64,000 nt of DNA from Actinospineispora acaciae DSM 45401 (GTDB lineage: Bacteria > Actinomycetota > Actinomycetes > Mycobacteriales > Pseudonocardiaceae), in NCBI RefSeq assembly GCF_000620785.1, contig NZ_JIAI01000004.1:248001-312000 (forward strand). Direction: 5' to 3'. A program made the translations under genes and the position numbers. The notes beneath the pieces were generated by a model. The model was not told the origin of the DNA, ran no database searches, and was given only the letters and a program-made list of their open reading frames with translations. Of the stretch, positions 60,404-64,000 are shown piece by piece (position 1 is the first letter of the stretch; the number at the start of each line of letters is the position of its first letter).

Positions 60404-62602
60404 ATGACGAAAGATCACGAACGGTTCAGCGACAGATGGCGTCGAGCCAGGGGATCGACCGGGGTCGATAACAAGCTGATTGGTTCGAGAGCCGAAGCGG
60501 TGGTGCAGGCCCGCTCGATCCAGCACGTGTCGATCGGCGCACCACCCGGCGGCGGGTCCAGGCGGCCGAGGCAGTTGCCCCGGGACGTCATGTTCTTCAC
60601 CGATCGGGCCGATGAACTGGCCAAGCTGGACGTCCTGCTCGCCGACCGCGCGGGTGACGCCGGTGGGTCATCGGAGGTTGTGATCTCGGTGATCGCGGGG
60701 GCGGGTGGCATGGGCAAGACCTCGCTGGCGGTGCACTGGGCGCACCGAGTGCGCGACCGGTTCCCGGACGGGCAGCTGTACGTGAACCTGCGCGGCTACG
60801 GACCCAGCTCGCCGCTGACCCCAGCCCAGGCGCTGGAGCAGTTCCTGCGTGCGTTGGGCACCGCCGACGAGGCGATCCCCTCGGATGTCGAGGCGATGGC
60901 AAGCTCGTACCGGTCGCTGCTGGCCGACCGGTGGATGTTGATCGTGCTCGACAACGCCACCACCGCCGAGCAGGTCCGCCCGCTGCTGCCGAACACGCCC
61001 ACCTGCCTGGTCATAGTGACCAGTCGTAGCCGGCTGTCCGGGCTGGTGGCCCGCGACGGGGCGCACCGGGTGAACCTCGACCAGCTTCCTCCCGCCGAAG
61101 CGGTCACCCTGCTGCAACACATCATCGGGGCGGCGCGGGCGGACACCGAACCTCAGGTCATCCGCGAGTTGGCGCATCGCTGCGCGGGCCTGCCGCTGGC
61201 GCTGCGGATCGCCGCCGAACGCGTCGCCGATCGGCCCCACCGCTCCCTCACCGACCTCGTGGCCGACCTTGCCGACGAACAGAATCGAATGGACATGCTG
61301 GCCGCCGACGATGACGACACAACCGCGGTACGCACGGTGTTCTCCTGGTCCTACCGCGCATTGCCCGTCGACACCGCGCGGGTGTTTCGGCTGCTCGGCC
61401 TGCACCCTGGTCCCACGATAAGCGCCCCCGCCGCGGCCGCACTCATCGACGCCACCACCAAGCAGGCCCTCCGTCACTTGGACGAGCTAACCGCCGTGCA
61501 CCTGCTCACCGAGATCGGCCGGGACCGCTACCAGTTCCACGACCTCGTCCGCGACTACGCCGCCGAACAGACCAAGATCCACGAATCCGAACGCGACCGC
61601 ACTACCATCCTCCGGCGCTCACTTTCCTGGTACCTGCACACCGCATACGCGGCCCAACGGCTCGTATACCCGCATGGCATTGAGCCGCCACCCGATCCAC
61701 CCGAGGTCGACTGTCGTCCGTTGACGTTCGATTCCCGAAACGACGCCGTGCGCTGGTGCGATCAGGAGTACCCGAACCTCACCGCCGCGGTTCAATCCGC
61801 CGCCGAACACGGGCATCACGACCTCGCCGCGCAACTCCCACTCAGCTTCGTGAACTTCATGGACATGCGCGCTCGATGGGCGGACGTGCACACCATGTGC
61901 AGTACCGGAATCGCCAGTGCCCGGCAACCGCGGGACACACGGCGCGAGCTGTGGCTGTCGAGCTGGGCCGGCGACTCACGCCTCTTCACCGCGCGGTTCC
62001 ACGAGGCGATCTCGTATTACCGCCACACACTTGAGCTCGCGCGCGTCAGCGCCGACCGGTTAGGCGAGGGCGGCGCCCTGCACCTCCTCGGAATGACCCT
62101 GAACAAGCTCCACCGGCTCGATGAGGCCGCCGACCACTGCGAGCGGGCACTCACGGTCTTTCAACAGATCGGCAACCAGCGTGGCGAGAGCCACACGCTG
62201 ATCGAGCTGGGCGACATCCTCAGACAACAGCAGCGATTCGAGGAGGCCCTGCACCGCCTGCGGCAAGCGCTGGTCGCCGCCCAGCGAACCAGCAATCAGT
62301 TGGCGGAGGCCCTGTCTCGACGTGGATTGGGCTCGGTCTATTCAGATGCTGGCCAGTTCGACAACGCGGTCGAACAGTTCCGCGGATCCATCGCGATCAG
62401 TCGAGATCGCGATGACCACTTCAACACCGCCCGAACCCTCCAAGACCTGGGCGACGCGCTCAGCGACGCCGGCCGTGTCGACGAGGCGCACGAGTCCTGG
62501 CGGGAGGCGCTCGCGATCTTTGAGGTGGTCAACGCCCCCCAGGCCACCGAGCTCCGCGCTCGCCTGGGCTCACCACCACCTGGAGGTTCTCGGTCCCGGT
62601 GA
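60404..62602 (+). CDS. NB-ARC-TPR STAND protein without HTH
   Basis: A 732-residue protein. A short N-terminal segment with VVQARSIQHVSIG, a beta-repeat linker often found before STAND ATPases in actinomycetes, precedes an NB-ARC domain (P-loop GAGGMGKTSLA near 102, MLIVLDNAT, CAGLPLALRI), then TPR repeats (about 480-720). It is about 40 percent similar by eye to the preceding protein in the ATPase region but lacks its DNA-binding domain and has no obvious effector domain. It may hetero-oligomerise with the first STAND protein. The gap between them (60251-60403) shows no further gene. Confidence 0.85.
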   Translation: MTKDHERFSDRWRRARGSTGVDNKLIGSRAEAVVQARSIQHVSIGAPPGGGSRRPRQLPRDVMFFTDRADELAKLDVLLADRAGDAGGSSEVVISVIAGAGGMGKTSLAVHWAHRVRDRFPDGQLYVNLRGYGPSSPLTPAQALEQFLRALGTADEAIPSDVEAMASSYRSLLADRWMLIVLDNATTAEQVRPLLPNTPTCLVIVTSRSRLSGLVARDGAHRVNLDQLPPAEAVTLLQHIIGAARADTEPQVIRELAHRCAGLPLALRIAAERVADRPHRSLTDLVADLADEQNRMDMLAADDDDTTAVRTVFSWSYRALPVDTARVFRLLGLHPGPTISAPAAAALIDATTKQALRHLDELTAVHLLTEIGRDRYQFHDLVRDYAAEQTKIHESERDRTTILRRSLSWYLHTAYAAQRLVYPHGIEPPPDPPEVDCRPLTFDSRNDAVRWCDQEYPNLTAAVQSAAEHGHHDLAAQLPLSFVNFMDMRARWADVHTMCSTGIASARQPRDTRRELWLSSWAGDSRLFTARFHEAISYYRHTLELARVSADRLGEGGALHLLGMTLNKLHRLDEAADHCERALTVFQQIGNQRGESHTLIELGDILRQQQRFEEALHRLRQALVAAQRTSNQLAEALSRRGLGSVYSDAGQFDNAVEQFRGSIAISRDRDDHFNTARTLQDLGDALSDAGRVDEAHESWREALAIFEVVNAPQATELRARLGSPPPGGSRSR

Positions 62603-62622
62603 CCGAGAACGCCGAGAACCTC
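62583..62622. terminator. overlapping hairpins between convergent genes
   Basis: GTTCTCGGTC (62586-62595) pairs with GACCGAGAAC (62601-62610) around CCGGT. Alternatively GAGGTTCTCGG (62583-62593) pairs with CCGAGAACCTC (62612-62622). The two forms exclude each other and end just before the convergent stop at 62627, fitting a two-way terminator. There is no U-tract. Confidence 0.6.
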
Positions 62623-62626
62623 TAGG

Positions 62627-63538
62627 TCATCGCGGCTGGCCCGTAGCCAGGTCGATCACCCGCTCGGCGAGCAGGTCGAACGCCGCGATGTCGTCGCCGT
62701 GCGCGGTGTCCAGGGCCTCGCGGCGGTAGGTGTCGAACACGACGGCGTCGACGCCGAGCTCGGCCAGCTCGTGCACATCCGCCCGGATCTGGTCGAGCGA
62801 GCCGGTGCCGGCCGGGCGGTCGTCCCCGGGGACCGGCTCGGGCAGGATGCGCAGCCACAGCCGGGGCGCGTCAACCGGGGCCGGGCGGCCGACCTCCTCG
62901 GCGAGCCGGCGCAGCTCCCGCTGGCCGCGCCGCACCTCGGCGACCGTGGGGTGCAGCGGGTGCCAGGCCTCGCCGAACCTGGCCACCCGGCGCAGCGCCC
63001 TCGGGCTCGCACCGCCGACCCACATCGGGATGTGCGGCTCTCGGCGCGGCATGGGCGCGGTACGGACGTTGCGCAGCCGCACGAACTCGCCGTCGTACGA
63101 CACCAGCTCGGACGTCCAGGCCGCCCTGATCACCTCCAGGTACTCGTCGGTGATCGCGCCCCGGCGGGAGTGGTCGCTTCCGAGCGCGGCGAACTCCTCG
63201 CGCGCCCAGCCGATCCCGACCCCGAGCACCAGCCGTCCGCCGCTGAGCTGGTCCAGGCTGGCCGCCATCCGGGCGGTCAGCAGCGGATGGCGGTACGGCG
63301 CGATCAGCACGGTGGTGCCCAGCTCCACGGTGCTGGTCGTGCCGGCCAGGTAGCTCAGGGTCACGAACGGGTCGTAGAACGGCGCCGGATAGGCCGCCGC
63401 CACATCCTCGGTGAGCACCACGTGGTCGGAGATCATCAGCAGGTCGAACCCGACCTCCTCGACGTAGCGGCCGCGTTCGGCCAGCGAGTCGGGGGTGGCC
63501 CCCGGGCCGTTGTTGATCAGGTTGATGCCGAACCTCAC
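62627..63538 (-). CDS. LLM class F420-dependent oxidoreductase
   Basis: A 303-residue luciferase-like monooxygenase-fold protein, GTG 63538 (MRFGINLINNGPG). It has the TIM-barrel pattern of F420-dependent enzymes of the TIGR03619 type: DLLMISDHV, RLVLGVGIGWAREEFAALG, and MWVGGASPRALRRVARFGEAWHP near 170-190. It probably reduces or oxidises an organic substrate with F420. It lies 15 bases after a cysteine-synthase-like gene on the same strand and is likely co-transcribed with it. Confidence 0.9.
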   Translation of the reverse strand: MRFGINLINNGPGATPDSLAERGRYVEEVGFDLLMISDHVVLTEDVAAAYPAPFYDPFVTLSYLAGTTSTVELGTTVLIAPYRHPLLTARMAASLDQLSGGRLVLGVGIGWAREEFAALGSDHSRRGAITDEYLEVIRAAWTSELVSYDGEFVRLRNVRTAPMPRREPHIPMWVGGASPRALRRVARFGEAWHPLHPTVAEVRRGQRELRRLAEEVGRPAPVDAPRLWLRILPEPVPGDDRPAGTGSLDQIRADVHELAELGVDAVVFDTYRREALDTAHGDDIAAFDLLAERVIDLATGQPR

Positions 63539-63553
63539 GGCGCTCCCTCTCGG

Positions 63554-64000
63554 TCAGGTGGACGGACAACCACAGTCGTACACGCCGCTGCCGAGGTACT
63601 TCAGCCCGGAGTCGACCAGCAGGGTGGCCACCGTCGCGTCCGGGCCGAGCCGCCGACCGACGCGGATGGCGCCGAGCACGTTCAGCCCGGAGGAGGTCCC
63701 GGTGAACAGCCCCTCCTCGCGGGCCAGGCGCCGGGCCATGGCTTCGGCCTCGGCGGTCGAGGCGGTGACGATGTCGTCGACCAGCTCGGGTTGCCACATC
63801 GGCGGGAGGTAGCCGATGCCGATGCCCTCGATGCGGTGGGCACCCTTCGGGCCGCCGCCGAGCACCGCGGACTCGGCCGGCTCCGCCGCGACGATCCGCA
63901 CCCTCGGATCGTGCCGGCGCAGCACGGCGGCGACCCCGCGCAGCGACGCCGAGGTGCCGACGGCCTGCACGAACGCGTCCACCTCGGCGCCGCTCTGGCG
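63554..64000 (-). CDS. PLP-dependent cysteine-synthase-family protein, C-terminal part (cut by window edge)
   Basis: The frame continues past the right edge, so only about 148 C-terminal residues are present. They match the cysteine synthase/cystathionine beta-synthase family: VQAVGTSASLRGVAAVLRRH (the GTG-like phosphate loop), then EGIGIGYLPPMW and FTGTSSGLNVLGAIRV. It ends YDCGCPST with two Cys near the stop, unusual for the family. It precedes the LLM oxidoreductase. Substrate specificity cannot be judged without the N-terminal PLP-lysine part. Confidence 0.85.
   Translation of the reverse strand, partial: RQSGAEVDAFVQAVGTSASLRGVAAVLRRHDPRVRIVAAEPAESAVLGGGPKGAHRIEGIGIGYLPPMWQPELVDDIVTASTAEAEAMARRLAREEGLFTGTSSGLNVLGAIRVGRRLGPDATVATLLVDSGLKYLGSGVYDCGCPST

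Noticed and set aside
1..64000. CRISPR arrays, tRNA or rRNA genes, insertion sequences
   Set aside because: Reading both strands showed no regularly spaced repeats with spacers, no tRNA cloverleaf sequence, no rRNA segments and no transposase ORF. Very degenerate copies could have been missed without a search tool.

Overview
The window is very GC-rich, has almost no spacing between genes, uses many GTG starts and 4-base ATGA/GTGA overlaps, and carries actinobacterial hallmarks: PknG with GlnH/GlnX, ECF sigma factors, SoxR/MerR-type leaderless promoters, F420-type LLM oxidoreductase, NB-ARC/TPR regulators and Cys-containing leader peptides. It is a chromosomal piece of an actinomycete. A Pseudonocardiales-like organism is my guess, but the sequence alone does not fix the order. 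No rRNA, tRNA, CRISPR array or insertion sequence was seen.

Layout. 1-5.6 kb: tail of an alpha/beta hydrolase, a pair of siderophore-type ABC half-transporters, and a MarR/MFS divergent pair with twin palindromic operators. 5.7-11.8 kb: HxlR regulator and tautomerase; an Lrp regulator followed by a two-part gene that is best read as one UGSC-family selenoprotein (in-frame UGA at codon 95 followed at once by Gly-Ser-Cys and by a SECIS-like stem-loop); a broken MFS gene; an ECF sigma factor with a SnoaL-like tail and a dihydrofolate-reductase-like protein. 11.8-16 kb: membrane SGNH hydrolase and MFS pump sharing a 44-bp promoter with a SoxR-like box, a 2H phosphoesterase, and a small orphan protein. 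16-25.7 kb: ROK regulator with a Cys leader peptide, a TauD/SsuABC-type sulfonate operon ending in a broken flavoprotein gene, then a nitrilase-amidase-tautomerase operon run by an HxlR regulator. 25.7-32.3 kb: a second Cys leader peptide followed by a branched-chain-type ABC transporter (LivH and LivM fused), a hydrolase and an acyl-CoA-dehydrogenase-like enzyme. 32.3-41 kb: GlnH-GlnX divergent from coiled-coil protein-PknG-PP2C-vWA-FHA, which looks like an amino-acid-sensing branch joined to a kinase/phosphatase/vWA phosphorylation module. 41-45.6 kb: remnant of a graspetide-type RiPP locus (intact PIMT-like methyltransferase, ATP-grasp reduced to its C-terminus), plus XRE-TPR regulator and GNAT. 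45.7-50.4 kb: gluzincin metallopeptidase, BNR-propeller protein, membrane-anchored hypothetical, hemC. 50.4-54.7 kb: HAD hydrolase, MatC-like dicarboxylate transporter, LysR and tartrate/D-malate dehydrogenase, with matching LysR boxes. 54.7-62.6 kb: accessory region with an XRE-peptide deformylase fusion divergent from two tiny ORFs with strong ribosome binding sites, an RRE-ThiF (MccB/PaaA-like) adenylating enzyme and two NB-ARC/TPR proteins. 62.6-64 kb: LLM oxidoreductase and a truncated cysteine-synthase-like gene.

The most interesting points are the selenoprotein, the possible microcin-C/pantocin-like RiPP locus with its own deformylase-regulator fusion, the GlnHX-PknG-phosphorylation-triad cluster, and a three-copy dispersed 17-22-bp-stem hairpin family placed at the 3' ends of unrelated genes. 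Three genes are broken (MFS, flavoprotein, ATP-grasp). The first two have the same kind of lesion, an internal deletion with a frame change, so a sequencing or assembly cause should be kept in mind.
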